64,000 nt of DNA from Leptidea sinapis (lineage: Eukaryota; Arthropoda; Insecta; Lepidoptera; Pieridae), in NCBI RefSeq assembly GCF_905404315.1, contig NC_066266.1, forward strand, positions 5,773,501 to 5,837,500, given 5' to 3'. Below are positions 11,131 to 20,981 of this stretch, in pieces; positions within the stretch are counted from its first letter, which is position 1; the number at the start of each line of letters is the position of its first letter. A model generated the notes under the pieces. The model was not told where the DNA came from and did not search any database. It saw nothing but the letters and a program-made list of their open reading frames with translations. The translations under genes and the position numbers were made by a program.

Positions 11131-12759
11131 ATCAAGGGATAACTAAAATATTTTACATAATATCGATCCAGTTATCTAGGTACATTAACTGCATGAATAA
11201 CTTTGTAATCCGATATACAATATATCAGTATACAAAGTTATTTATGCAGTTGGTATTTGTCTTGCAAGTTTACGTGGTACTTACGATAGTCACAAGTCTT
11301 AAAAGAAAATAGGTGGATTTTTTACAAAAAAAATGAGACACCATCATAGACATAAATTGTATAAAAAAACAAGTCTCGCAAATAAGTTATTTTACCGTAA
11401 AAGTAGTGATAGTGATAGATTCGTGTGATATCAAGTCGTTCAATTTCTTTAGTGCCTACTTAAGGCTGGGGACCGAGCCAATGGCCTTGAGGAATCAAGT
11501 GGAGCTAGGTTATCTCTCTCGCACAAAAGAGCCATAGTTTAATTTAAAATAACAAGAATTTTTAAATTTATTTCAAATATAATACAAATTTCTTCACAAA
11601 ACTAACAAAACTATATCATATTATATGGTAATGGAGAACAATTAATAAAATCTCGTACAATTTTTATCTATATTGAATTATTAGCATGGCTCCAACTGTA
11701 AAGCTTAGGGGTATTTTGGTGATTTTATTTTCGCTCTGGCTATAAAAAATGGAAATGTTAAGGAAAAATGAATTTTCTTTACATATTCTGTAGATACATT
11801 ATAATTATTTTTTGTAAAAATATAAGCTTTATATAAACCGTCAAGAAATGGTTTCAACGATGCGCTATTTTAGAGATTTCTTTGGATATCGGAAATAATT
11901 GTATTTCTGTATTATGTTATAGTAGTTTTAACGTAATTAGCTAACCTAACAACATCATATGACCTTATCAATATTGAAAATATTTTATGTTTTAAATAAA
12001 TAGATTTATTTTTTACGGTAGTAGAAGTGAGTATTGAGACTTGTTTTTTTTACACGCTTTTTATTAGCTTCACCTGAATGTATGTTTGTTTTTAACCTTT
12101 GGTCGCGTATTAACCAACTTTAAACGGCCAGATTTCGTTAAAACATCGTAGATTTATCAAGGTCCGATGACAATACATTAATTAGATAAAATTATTCCAT
12201 TTCTCAATTTGCAGAATGAGAGTTTTGCTAATTTATATAATTTTCATCAATCGTCTATGAGGCAGGTATTAAAGTTTACTTTAAATTTCAACCATTATCT
12301 TTACACCTATTTATCTAATGTTAGAAAATTTTCGAATACTAAAGAGAATTTTTAATTTAACAATGCATATAATTGTTTAAAAATAACCTAAAAATTACGC
12401 TTTTGTAAATGAACCAAACTAAAAGTAGGAAATATTTTCAATTTTTTTATATTCTGTTTTCTTTATAATGTTAATGTAATGTGTATGTTATTTAATATAA
12501 TGTAATGTGTATATAATGTAATGTAATCTCCGCAGCGCAAACTCTGTTGTTATACCAGAAGAATCCAAAGTGTGTTGCTGACCTTAGAAAGCATCGAATA
12601 AACGTACAAAATATGAATTACAAAACCGAATATACATTGGTACGTGGTGGGCCAAAATCAAACTGAAGGCTCCGTGGTGAGAGTAACCTTCATATTATTA
12701 CATTATAATGCTCACATCACGCGTTTTAAAACATTTAAAGCGTTTAGATTAAATTTGTG
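11131..12759. other. No gene recognised
   Basis: Very AT-rich. At 12470-12530 a run of imperfect TATAATGTAATG(TAATG) units forms a short degenerate tandem. No coding or TE motif recognised. Confidence 0.5.
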
Positions 12760-13049
12760 TATATTAATTAACCGCCTTCAAAAAAGGAGGATGTTCTCAT
12801 TTCGTCAGTATGTTTTATTATGTTTGTTACCTCACAACTTTCGACTGGGTGAACAGATTTTGATCATTCTTTTTTATTTGAAAGCTGGTGCTTCCCTTGT
12901 GGTCCCATTGTAATTTGGTTCAGATCTGACAATGACATCCATGAGAAAACCATAAAAGTCTTAAATTTGCTGTAAGTATGTGCGCAATAAATTTACGAAT
13001 AACTCAATATTGCGCCCATCGATATTGATCACCTGAGTTATTCGTAATT
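12760..13049 (+). repeat. Dispersed lepidopteran repeat P with inverted repeat
   Basis: Starts TTAACCGCCTTCAAAAAAGG, includes CTTTCGACTGGGTGAACAGA, GAAAGCTGGTGCTTCCC and TGTAAGTATGTGCGCAATAA. I recognise this as a frequent dispersed repeat of Lepidoptera, without a class. It closes on a perfect 14-bp inverted repeat: TTACGAATAACTCA at 12993-13006 and TGAGTTATTCGTAA at 13034-13047. The 89-residue frame across it (12644-12913) is probably not a gene. Confidence 0.6.
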
Positions 13050-13190
13050 GTTATTCTTGGAGTCGGTGTCAGCCATGGTAATTTTGCAACTACATGTACA
13101 GTTATAGGTGCGATGTGCTTGAGTTGCACGCGAGACGTGACCGGGGCTACGGCGGGAGAACACCAAATCCAAAAAGAGCAACAATCATAA
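13050..13190 (-). repeat. Repeat N, copy 2
   Basis: Reverse complement of the 811-935 repeat, with a few dozen differences. It adjoins repeat P directly, sharing the TTCTTGGAGTCGGTGT block at the junction. Confidence 0.55.
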
Positions 13191-14419
13191 CTAGAATTAA
13201 ATGAATTAATTTGATTGTCTAAGAATACTGTATTTGTTAATTTAATATCTATTCTACCGAGAGGTAATTAAAAGTTCACATCCTTTTGCAGCCATTCATA
13301 CCCAAGCTTCCTTAACAGTTTAAATAATCATTGTTAAAGGAATATTGAAACTGTTGTGAACTGTGAGGAGTCTTTCTGTGTATCGTAGACTGCAGCCAAT
13401 TACTTGTAGGCACTCTAACGAGCTTGTGGGATTACTCACAGTAATTCACTTCAAACCTGAGAAGTGTACACGCTTAAATCCCATACTGGTACTACATCAA
13501 GATCGCTAATGATTTAAAAGATAATTAAGGAAGTGTGCTTTTGTTAAGCGATACATTAACGCGCCTTAATATTCAATGTTCGGTCGTAAGTAATTACATT
13601 AGATGACGTGCTAATTGATGAGCGGAGCGGGAGCGGAAATAAAACTACCCTCTATAGTCGTTCCCTCATGACTGAGGATCGTGGTCATCAACAAGTGGTC
13701 CACACTTGGAGTGAACTATTTTTTACCATCGGCTTCTGTCGATCGCAGCCCTGACGACCGAACTAAACCTCGGGGACCTGGGGTCTTTTATTTCCATCTA
13801 TCGGCCTCGGGCTCGTTTGCCATTTGTGTTCCCAACTACGATTAATTTCTCCAGGCTCTCACTACCCCATCGCATTATGTGGCCAAAATACGAGAGAATT
13901 CCAACAAAACTACAAGCGACTTCTGATAAACTAAATAACAATTCTAATAAATTATTATAACCTGTATAGTATTTTTAAAAGCGCATTACATTTGTCACAT
14001 TTTGTTTTAATTTTTAGTTACTTACACCATCTACTTTGAAGTATTTATCATGATATAAATTCTTAGAAATAGTTGCGACAATTTACAATGCGCAGCTGGT
14101 TGAACAGCCCCATCTTGTCTTAAATATTGCTACGAAACTATGTTAACATTAACGTTAAATTTGATAGTATTAAATGATTTTGGTCAATAATATGAAATAG
14201 GAACGAAAATGTTTTTTTGTTTTCATCATAGGAGTAAGACGAACATGTGAAATTCAAGGTTATATTATAAGCAGATATGTTACAGGTTTGCGAGAGATAC
14301 CATTTAAATCAATATGATATGCGTGTATCTATTTGTTTTGTTAACTTTATCTTCTAAAATTTCTTTAGAAATATGTTACTTTCGAGGTTATATTTTCACT
14401 AAACAGATAATTTTATCTA
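13191..14419. other. No gene recognised
   Basis: Mixed AT-rich sequence. A moderately GC-rich patch at 13660-13900 contains CACTACCCCATCGCATTATG and may be an old LINE or LTR fragment; no reading frame survives. Confidence 0.4.
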
Positions 14420-14766
14420 TCTTAATATATATAAATCACGTGACACGTTTGTCCGCGATGGACTCATAAACTAATGAACGGATTTTGAATTACTTCATGG
14501 AGTGCAGTTTAGTCCAATTTGAGAGATAAGATAGTTTTTATTTCGATTTGGGACCCATAATTATTTTATTTTCAATATTTGTTTTGTATGGTAACATTTT
14601 CTATGAGAGAATTTAGTGACGCACGTTTTGACAGTTCTGCTGTAAAACAAATTCATTATAACAACAGGGACAACATTAATTCCTGATGTTTTGAAATATT
14701 ATTGCCAAATTCCTATAGAACAATTTTTTTTTATTATCTACAGATCATCGTCTGTCGGGTCAGCTA
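14420..14766 (+). mobile_element. Non-autonomous Helitron (347 bp)
   Basis: Begins TCTTAATATATATAAATCAC after an A and ends CTGTCGGGTCAGCTAG before a T. That fits Helitron hallmarks: 5' TC, 3' CTAG, insertion between A and T, no TSD, no TIR. A GCTG/CAGC-like fold precedes the 3' end poorly. It has no Rep/helicase coding sequence. The GGTCAGCTAG terminus is shared with copies at 33.9, 38.4 and 51.5 kb, so the same machinery probably moved them. Confidence 0.8.
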
Positions 14767-15083
14767 GTAATTTATAAAAAATAAATAAACGCTCCGCCTG
14801 TCAACGAAAGGTTAGTCTTATTTCATTACATTATTAATATTAATTGCCTTTAAATTTTTTCTTATTTGTAACAACAATAAACTTTTCTATAATTTGTGTT
14901 TTGATAATAAGTTGGTTAAACAAGCTTTATAACCGCTTCGTAAACTTTAAAGGCTGTTTACAATTAAAACAATTTAACCGACCGATCGATCGTATGGCTA
15001 AACAGCAGTTGTATTTAATAAAATTTTATGTTTCACATTTCTAGCTTGCTAGATAACCGATGAAAACAGATGAGATTCATTAC
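14767..15083. other. No gene recognised
   Basis: AT-rich; the 66-residue frame at 14844-15044 is hydrophobic by composition and not convincing. Confidence 0.4.
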
Positions 15084-15255
15084 TTAAAGTGCGTGACAAG
15101 CAACGTCTTACACTCGCGATTCTTATGTCACTTTGTGTTAGTGTGCATTGTATTGCTCTAAATAAAGGGTACCTAACTGTCAACCTTTTTTTCGACGTTT
15201 TTACAGCTGGCACAGTCTATCTATATTGTATAAATAATCTAAGATTTCTAGCATA
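15084..15255 (+). repeat. Repeat S, copy 1
   Basis: Aligns with the reverse complement of 20368-20565: GTGCGTGACAAGC, CACTCGCGATT, GTCACTTTGTGT, TTGCTCTAAATA, TTTTCGACGTTTTTACAGCT and ATAAATAATCTAAGA occur in the same order. Probably a MITE or other non-coding element; its ends are undefined. Confidence 0.55.
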
Positions 15256-15519
15256 AACTTATCCAAAGATCAAAACTCAATATTCACAAGATAAATGTAT
15301 AAATTCATTTCGATTATTTAATCCTTGATTTTGAGAGTCTCAATTTACTTAATAGCCTCAGTAATCTATGTTATTTATATTGTATAGTTGGTTATCACTT
15401 AATTGTCACCCGGGGAATAGTTTAAGTGACATGGGTATGATTCATGTATTATCTAACGAAGCTAGCTATATTTATACGATTAAGGGTTGATCTATATTTA
15501 ATAGAGGCAAAACAATAAT

Positions 15520-15945
15520 AAAAGGCATAAAGGGCTTTTATTTTCTCAAAATTGATTCCTTTAGAATTCTTTTATATGTCATTTCTAATATACTAGACAA
15601 TACTACAGCTTCGGAAACAAATGGTGCTCTGAGAGGGAAGAAGCGGAGCAAGAAACTCTCTCAGCAATTTTTTTGCTCTCTTTTTAATCAAATATACAAT
15701 ATTGTATTGCTATTATTATAAAATAATCATAATCTAGACCCAGGCTGTCGGATCACTTAGATATTCAGCTGTGGAGTAGTAGGACTTACGACAGAGCAAT
15801 TTTTTAATAAAACATTTAAATGTATTTATAGATAATGCCTGAGCAGTGGTTGGGACTTTATTATAAAAGTGTATACATTTACTTTTAAAGCGATTATGTA
15901 ATCTTATGAAGCCTCCTAGAATTAGTTACAAGCAATCCCTTATTT
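15520..15945 (-). mobile_element. LINE B, 3' end copy
   Basis: Antisense 3' end of LINE B. It starts with the terminal repeat (AAAAGGCATAAAGGGC). It continues through the UTR (GGAAACAAATGGTGCTCTGA, ATCTAGACCCAGGCTGTCGG) and stops in the last coding stretch, ACAAGCAATCCCTTATTTCT. It has no usable coding capacity. Confidence 0.85.
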
Positions 15946-16435
15946 CTGGAATATTTGAATATTTCTTTGACATATAAGTGCTGCAGAAAATTTTGTATCC
16001 TTTGAGTTTCAAGATGGTGACTATACTATGAGCTGGAGCAGTTAATGCAGCATAAGTTTATTGTTTCGTAGATTAAAGAACAGCTAATGAGAAGGATAGA
16101 ACATCTAGTGGGAATAGATGATATCAGATCTGTATATGTAAGATTCTTTCACCACAACCACAATTTAGCAACAGACCGACACCGAGTTGGATACTAAGTT
16201 CTGAGGCACCCAAAGCAAAACACAGGAGTGAAGACAGTCCCCGCAGTATTCAGGGGTCAAACAAAAAGCCAAAGGTATTCGTCTAGCCCTGCCATACAAG
16301 ACGAGTGCATGAGTTAAGCCTTCTATCAAGGACGCTTAAACACGCACTTTTATGTTGTGTATAGTGTTAAGAAATTATATTGTAAATTTTGACTGAGACA
16401 GGGCTGTCACGCACAACCATGCGTTATGTATTAGT
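15946..16435. other. No gene recognised
   Basis: Spacer of mixed composition; nothing recognised. Confidence 0.4.
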
Positions 16436-16461
16436 GCAAAACTTTTAGTGTGCCCCATGTA
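16436..16461 (-). repeat. Solo mariner terminal inverted repeat
   Basis: GCAAAACTTTTAGTGTGCCC plus CATGTA is the reverse complement of the left end of the mariner MITE at 23721. No partner end was found upstream, so it is a truncated remnant. Confidence 0.6.
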
Positions 16462-16482
16462 TCAACCTTAAAAACACCGCAT

Positions 16483-16765
16483 ATTTTTTTTGTGACAATA
16501 AGAGACGAAATGATCAGAACTGCAAATTACAAAGCATTGCTGCTCAGTATTCTTGATAAGCCTAAAAATTCTGAGCGGCACTAAAACTGCTCGCCACCTT
16601 CAGACATAAGATGTTAAGTCTCATTTGCCCAGTGATTTCACTTGCTACGGCGCCCTTCATACCGAAACACAGAAACGCTTACACATTACTGCTGCACGGC
16701 AGAAATAGGCGCCGTTGTGGTACCCATAACCTGGCCGGCATCCTGTGCAAAGGAGCCTTCCACTG
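16483..16765 (-). mobile_element. Family A element, copy 2
   Basis: Nearly complete antisense copy. The A-rich end comes first (TTTTTTTT at 16484), the central GGTCTGAAGGGCGCCGTAG region is present, and the head ends with CATCCTGTGCAAAGGAGCC. The hairpin region is partly degraded (GCTGCTCAGTATTC against ATTCTGAGCGGCAC). Confidence 0.9.
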
Positions 16766-18142
16766 TTTAATGAGGTGGTTTACTTTGTGTTATAAATTTT
16801 TTTCACATTACACATTGAACTATTTTGTAAAGGATATAAATTTATTTGTTCATGAGCAATAAAAGTTTTAATGAATCTGTGTTTGTGGAATGTTCGCTTG
16901 TTATCTAATGTTTCTTGACGTTATCACTTATCATCTTGTGATATGTGTTTGGGTCGTTGAAATTAGAAGAATTCACATTAAATAACTACATGTTAAGGTA
17001 CTTGTTGGCGATGGTTCCAGCTGGCTTAATAATCCATATTTATTATCATAAGAAAATTAATGTAACTATGTAACCTACTCATTTATTAATTTAAAAAAAA
17101 GTGTGTGTGTGCTTATGTATGTATGCAAGAAGTTATACTTCTTTGGCGTAGCAAAACAAATCCTTAAAATTATTTATTCGTCGTCCTATTCTACGTTTGT
17201 AGAAAGAACAATATTGTCAAAATTGTGAAATAAAAATATTGAATATTAACGAATGCGCTTGGATTGGCTTGAACCTTTTGCCTGTCCTAATATTGCACGA
17301 AATATTCTAAGGGACGAAGAAACAAAAAAAATCAATTAATATCGCAAACGGTAGAAATTTTCTGAGAACTTTTATTTTTAGATGTCGTTGTACGCGCGCA
17401 ACGTAATAGTCAAAGAAGTTTATCTTCATTAAGGCGAAGAGTAAGCAGAAAACACGCAAACATGGTGTTTTTAGACAAGTTTTGCAGTGAAAGTATAGCA
17501 TTTCGAGCTATGAACACTACTTAATCCTGTTACACATATCCTTATGTCTTATTTGTTGGTTGTTAATGCTTGCTGTTGGTTATAGTTAACACTGCCAAGC
17601 CTTTTTGAACTACCACTTTTCTTTGAAGTTAAACAAGTTTTTTGGCATGGCGTGATGCATTTTTTTGGTACTTCTCTCAGAAAAGTTATTCTTATAGCTT
17701 GTACTTTTTTGTGTAGGTTCATTTATTCAGATTAGTATTGAATAACGAGGATTGTAAGCATATAAACTGTTTTCCACCAAAGAATTTAGAAAATATTGGC
17801 TTGTTACATAGATGACGGGCCGGCAGCCGTGAACTCATCGCTCAAGGTCGCTGGTATTTAGTGTCGCCTTAAAAAAAGGTACAAACGTCATTATGTTTTG
17901 CTTTTATGTCAATGTAATTTTGCAGTTAAAGATGTACGTTACTCATACACTGGAGTACTTACTTAAAATGATAATACCGAATAAATTGTTTGAACGGCTT
18001 TATGTAAGTACTCATTAATTACAATAGAAGTTTGATATAAAGAAGGATGCAAGCAACAACTGTTACGTGTCTATAAAATGAATGTGACAGATGCAACCAC
18101 AAACAACATTGTGGATAATGTTAGAAAAGTATGGACGTGTTT
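16766..18142. other. No gene recognised
   Basis: AT-rich, with a short GT run at 17100-17112. The 64-residue frame at 17307-17501 (minus) has no recognisable domain. The part near 18030-18142 may belong to the BEL/Pao LTR. Confidence 0.4.
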
Positions 18143-18208
18143 TGAAGTACCACCGTGCACGTTATTAGACGCCTGAACATCCTCCCGGGTGTTAAAAGTG
18201 TCCGAATT
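18143..18208 (-). repeat. Polypurine tract and start of a BEL/Pao 3' LTR
   Basis: Antisense reading continues from the pol stop at 18209 into ACACCCGGGAGGA, a purine-rich run fitting a polypurine tract. Next comes TGTTCAGGCG, a plausible LTR start beginning with TG, at 18179 and below. The far end of the LTR could not be located. Confidence 0.5.
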
Positions 18209-18660
18209 TTAACTCTCGATGAGCTCCTCTGCGGTAGTAAGTAAGGGGCAGAGTCGTATGAAGGGCCTCCGGTAATATCCATGGGTAGTTTAAACGTGAG
18301 CTACACGGCTTACACAATCAGGGCCAAGAAAGAGTTTGATTATGCGGCCCATACGCCAGCATAGTGGTGGCAGGTTGTCCTCCTTTAGCACTACTAGATC
18401 ACCAACGTTCAGGGAAGTGTCATTAGTCCGCCATTTTGATCTTTGTTGGAGTTCGGACAAATATTCTTTCTGCCATCTGCGCCAAAAATGCTGCCTGATT
18501 TGTTCTTTCCGTGGGTATCGCTTCAATTGAGAGCCTTGCAATCTTCTAAGATCGATGAAGGTAACGCAGTCAGCGGGCGTCCAAGCAGGAAGTGCCATGG
18601 AGTGAGGAAAAGAAGGTAATTAGGGTCGGTGGACATTGTTTGCTAGAAGTGCCTTTGAGT
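18209..18660 (-). pseudogene. BEL/Pao retrotransposon pol, integrase C-terminal tail
   Basis: End of the pol polyprotein of a BEL/Pao LTR retrotransposon, which as family knowledge encodes protease, RT, RNase H and integrase. Visible blocks are NSKALLA (usual NSRPLL), a worn HF-type region, FWRRWQKEYLSELQQRSKW, LNVGDLVVLKEDNLPPLCW and RMGRIIKL, then RVAHV. After an in-frame stop the homology continues as RRPFIRLCPLL and ends ELIES. The integrase core (DDE) is not here. The strong block LSELQQR.KW..VGDLVV makes the family call safe; one internal stop and truncation make it dead. Confidence 0.85.
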
Positions 18661-18790
18661 TATGGTGATCGGTCAGTCAGTCAAAAAAATAAAGTTTCTT
18701 AATTTTGTCTCTCACTGACTGACTGACTTGAACCTTTAACTTATTATAAATTTTAAACTTCTAGTTCAAATTAAATGAAATTTTAGATAT
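18661..18790 (+). repeat. Repeat M, copy 2
   Basis: AATTTTGTCTCTCACTGACT with GATCGGTCAGTCAGTC on one side and GACTGACTTGAACC on the other. The flanking TGAC-rich arms are inverted relative to each other (GTCAGTCAGTC and GACTGACTGAC). Confidence 0.45.
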
Positions 18791-19309
18791 AATTTATACA
18801 ATGCTTACGTGGTTACTCAAAACACAACCAATTTATCCACAACCAAGATACAGATGGTCGTAAATGGCCTGAACTGCTTCGAGAAAAGGATAGTACGGTC
18901 GTGCCCCTTGTTTTTGCTCAACTTGCCGGGGGCACTGGTGTGCCACCAGATAATCATTTTTATAGTATTATTTCATCTTCATCAACATCTTTTCTCCTTC
19001 CCACAAGCACACAGCCGGTCCGAGGTTCGAGTCTCATCAGGAGACGCCCCGCGACCGTGATTTGCGGCCTCCACGGCCCACGTCCTATGTCGCTGTAAAA
19101 ACCCTCAGGGCTGACAGCATAGAGGAGGTTTTTAGTCGGTACCCCTACCGTCCGAGTAGTATAGTAGTACCATACGAGTCCGACATATGGGCCCCGTTTC
19201 GGACTCTTCAATACGTAAATATATTTCTCTCCTCTCAAAAAAAAATACTCCAATAAAAAGATTACATTTCAAAAATAAGACTTTTGTTAGGTATACTTTT
19301 GTTTTTTAA
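18791..19309. other. Unclassified repeat-like patch
   Basis: A GC-richer stretch at 19000-19215 contains GGTTCGAGTCTC, a pol III B-box-like motif. It continues with GCGGCCTCCACGGCCCACG and ACCCTCAGGGCTGACAGC, then an A run at 19237-19247. It looks like a retroposed unit, but no A box was found. Open frames on both strands are not convincing. Confidence 0.35.
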
Positions 19310-19322
19310 CATAATAGCGTTG
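19310..19322 (+). repeat. Target-site duplication, left copy
   Basis: CATAATAGCGTTG, identical to 20018-20030. The two copies bracket the dimeric tRNA-like element and mark its insertion limits. Confidence 0.75.
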
Positions 19323-19366
19323 AGAGTTGAACAATGCATACAAGATTTTATGACGATACGTCACTC

Positions 19367-19438
19367 GAACGGTTAGCTCAGTTGGCAGAGCACTGACACG
19401 GAACGCCAGAAGTCGTGGGTTCGAGCCACGCATCGTTC
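19367..19438 (+). ncRNA. tRNA-like head of SINE I, unit 1
   Basis: Folds as a cloverleaf by eye. Acceptor arms are GAACGGT and ATCGTTC (one G-T pair), the D arm is GCTC...GAGC and the T-arm region GTGGGTTCGAGCCAC. The anticodon stem CTGAC/GCCAG has a mismatch and loop ACGGAAC. The loop lacks U33, so this is a tRNA-derived promoter rather than a working tRNA. A box TAGCTCAGTTGG and B box GGTTCGAGCC are intact. Confidence 0.7.
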
Positions 19439-19590
19439 ATAAAATTTTGTTTTCAAATTTTATTTGTATATTAATCCTATAAGTGATCACTATTAAAACA
19501 TAACAAATTGTTTTGATTTCCAAGAGCGACATCTCAAGTTCATTTCATAATATACAAATATTGGGGTTGAGTAGGTTATCTGTAACTGTA

Positions 19591-19836
19591 AAGAAGCAGT
19601 AATTTGTAAGCATTACTGTGTTTCGGTCTGAAGGGCGCCGCAGCTAGTGAAATTACTGGGCAAATGAGACTTAACATCTTATGTCTCAAGGTGACGAGCG
19701 CAATTGTGGTGCCGCTCAGAATTATGGAGTTTTTCAAGAATCCTGAGCGGCACTGCATTGTAATGGGCAGGGCGTATCAATTACCATCAGCTGAACGTCC
19801 TGCTCGTCTCGTCCCTTATTATCATAAAATAAAAAA
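19591..19836 (+). mobile_element. Family A element, copy 3 (inside SINE dimer)
   Basis: Starts at AAGCAGTAATTTGTAAGC (5' truncated) and runs to the A-rich end ATCATAAAATAAAAAA. It interrupts the SINE body between ACTGTAAAG and AAAGTAGATCC, leaving a possible short AAAG duplication. The hairpin arms GTGCCGCTCAG and CTGAGCGGCAC are perfect. Confidence 0.9.
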
Positions 19837-19916
19837 CTTTAAAGTAGATCCTATAGATGAAGCCACAACCTGAGAGTTGAACAAAGCATACAAGATTTAA
19901 TGAAGATACGACACTC

Positions 19917-19987
19917 GAATGGTTAGGTTAGTGGGCAGAGCACTCGCACGGAACGCCAGAGGTCGTGGGTCGAGCATCGCATCGTCC
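19917..19987 (+). ncRNA. tRNA-like head of SINE I, unit 2
   Basis: Second head of the dimer. Acceptor arms GAATGGT and ATCGTCC are weaker, and the D arm is damaged (GGTTAGTGGGCAGAGC). The anticodon arm CTCGC ACGGAAC GCCAG is nearly complete. The B box is worn (GTGGGTCGAGCATC), so pol III promotion from this unit is doubtful. Confidence 0.6.
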
Positions 19988-20017
19988 ATAAATTTTTGTT
20001 TTCAAATTGTATTTGTG

Positions 20018-20030
20018 CATAATAGCGTTG
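20018..20030 (+). repeat. Target-site duplication, right copy
   Basis: CATAATAGCGTTG, partner of 19310-19322. Confidence 0.75.
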
Positions 20031-20367
20031 CAAGCAAAGGAAGTAATGTAAACCATATATTAATATAGGCGCGTTAGACATCCCGTAAGGATTTTCCCTT
20101 ATAAAATTACTATAATTTCTTATTTAGATTGCTATGAGCAAAGCTAAATGAAATAGCCACACATTACCGAGTGATGTGATCATGTAAAGTATCCAGCACG
20201 CCACTTTACGGCTCACCGTAGTTTATCGCTGTGGCTAAATTAAACGTTTTTACTGTTCCGCTGTTATTTGAGATGCTAAAGTTTATAAATTAGAAGTCGT
20301 CTTTATGGCTTTACAACGTTTTAATGGGGAACTAATTATACAACTTGGGATATAGATATTACTATCA

Positions 20368-20565
20368 GAATAATAAAATACGTCTTTGTCTTAGATTATT
20401 TATGCATCCCGTTATAGACTATAACAGCTGTGAAAACGGCGAAAAAAATTATGTTTGGAACTAACCTCTATTTAGAGCAATTCACGCACTCTTACACAAA
20501 GTGTCATACAAATCGCGAGTGTGAGAAGTAGCTTGTCACGCACACTAAATTAATATTCCTGGCCT
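20368..20565 (-). repeat. Repeat S, copy 2
   Basis: Reverse-complement partner of 15084-15255: TTAGATTATTTATGCAT, ACAGCTGTGAAAACGGCGAA, AATCGCGAGTGTGAGAAG and GCTTGTCACGCACAC. It lies about 400 bp upstream of the Tc1 element. Confidence 0.55.
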
Positions 20566-20979
20566 GTTTTTTTAATAGTTGTCTAACAGCAAGAGACGTA
20601 TAAATCTTTGTTTTTTTGTATAGATCTTAGTTTAATTTGAATTAGACTGCACTTCAGTCAGGAATTCTGAAAAAAAAAATTAGACATGATCGGACGTACG
20701 ATGACTTTGTATGTATACGACTTTTGTCAGAGCCTTAGAATATACTACTGTACAAACGACCTGACAGTTTAATAATGCGTGACAGATTTTGATTTTGTCA
20801 GTGTGCGCGTTGGCTAGCTCACTGACCTCTACTATATACCACTGGACTGGCGACTGTCAAAGTGCTTTTGTACCTGTTTGATATTCACCATTTTGGCACT
20901 GTTGGCCATAGTGAGAGTCTGCGGTACTAAAACTAGTGACGACAACCTCAGCAAACATCGATAGATGGTGTAGTTTCCC
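20566..20979. other. No gene recognised
   Basis: Spacer between repeat S and the Tc1 element; no motif recognised. Confidence 0.4.
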
Positions 20980-20981
20980 TA

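Larger units (their letters stand above)
19323..20017 (+). mobile_element. Dimeric tRNA-like SINE (family I) with nested A element
   Basis: Two units in the same direction. Unit 1: leader AGAGTTGAACAATGCATACA, tRNA-like head 19367-19438, and a body with ATTTTATTTGTATATTAATC and ACATAACAAATTG, ending GATGAAGCCACAACC. Unit 2: leader TGAGAGTTGAACAAAGC, head 19917-19987, and a short body ending ATTTGTG. An A element (19591-19836) sits in the body of unit 1. Identical 13-bp flanks (19310 and 20018) suggest the dimer inserted as one piece. Confidence 0.75.

Noticed and set aside
17307..17501. 64-codon Phe/Leu/Cys-rich antisense frame resembling a membrane peptide
   Set aside because: Hydrophobic composition follows from A/T-rich DNA read in this frame.
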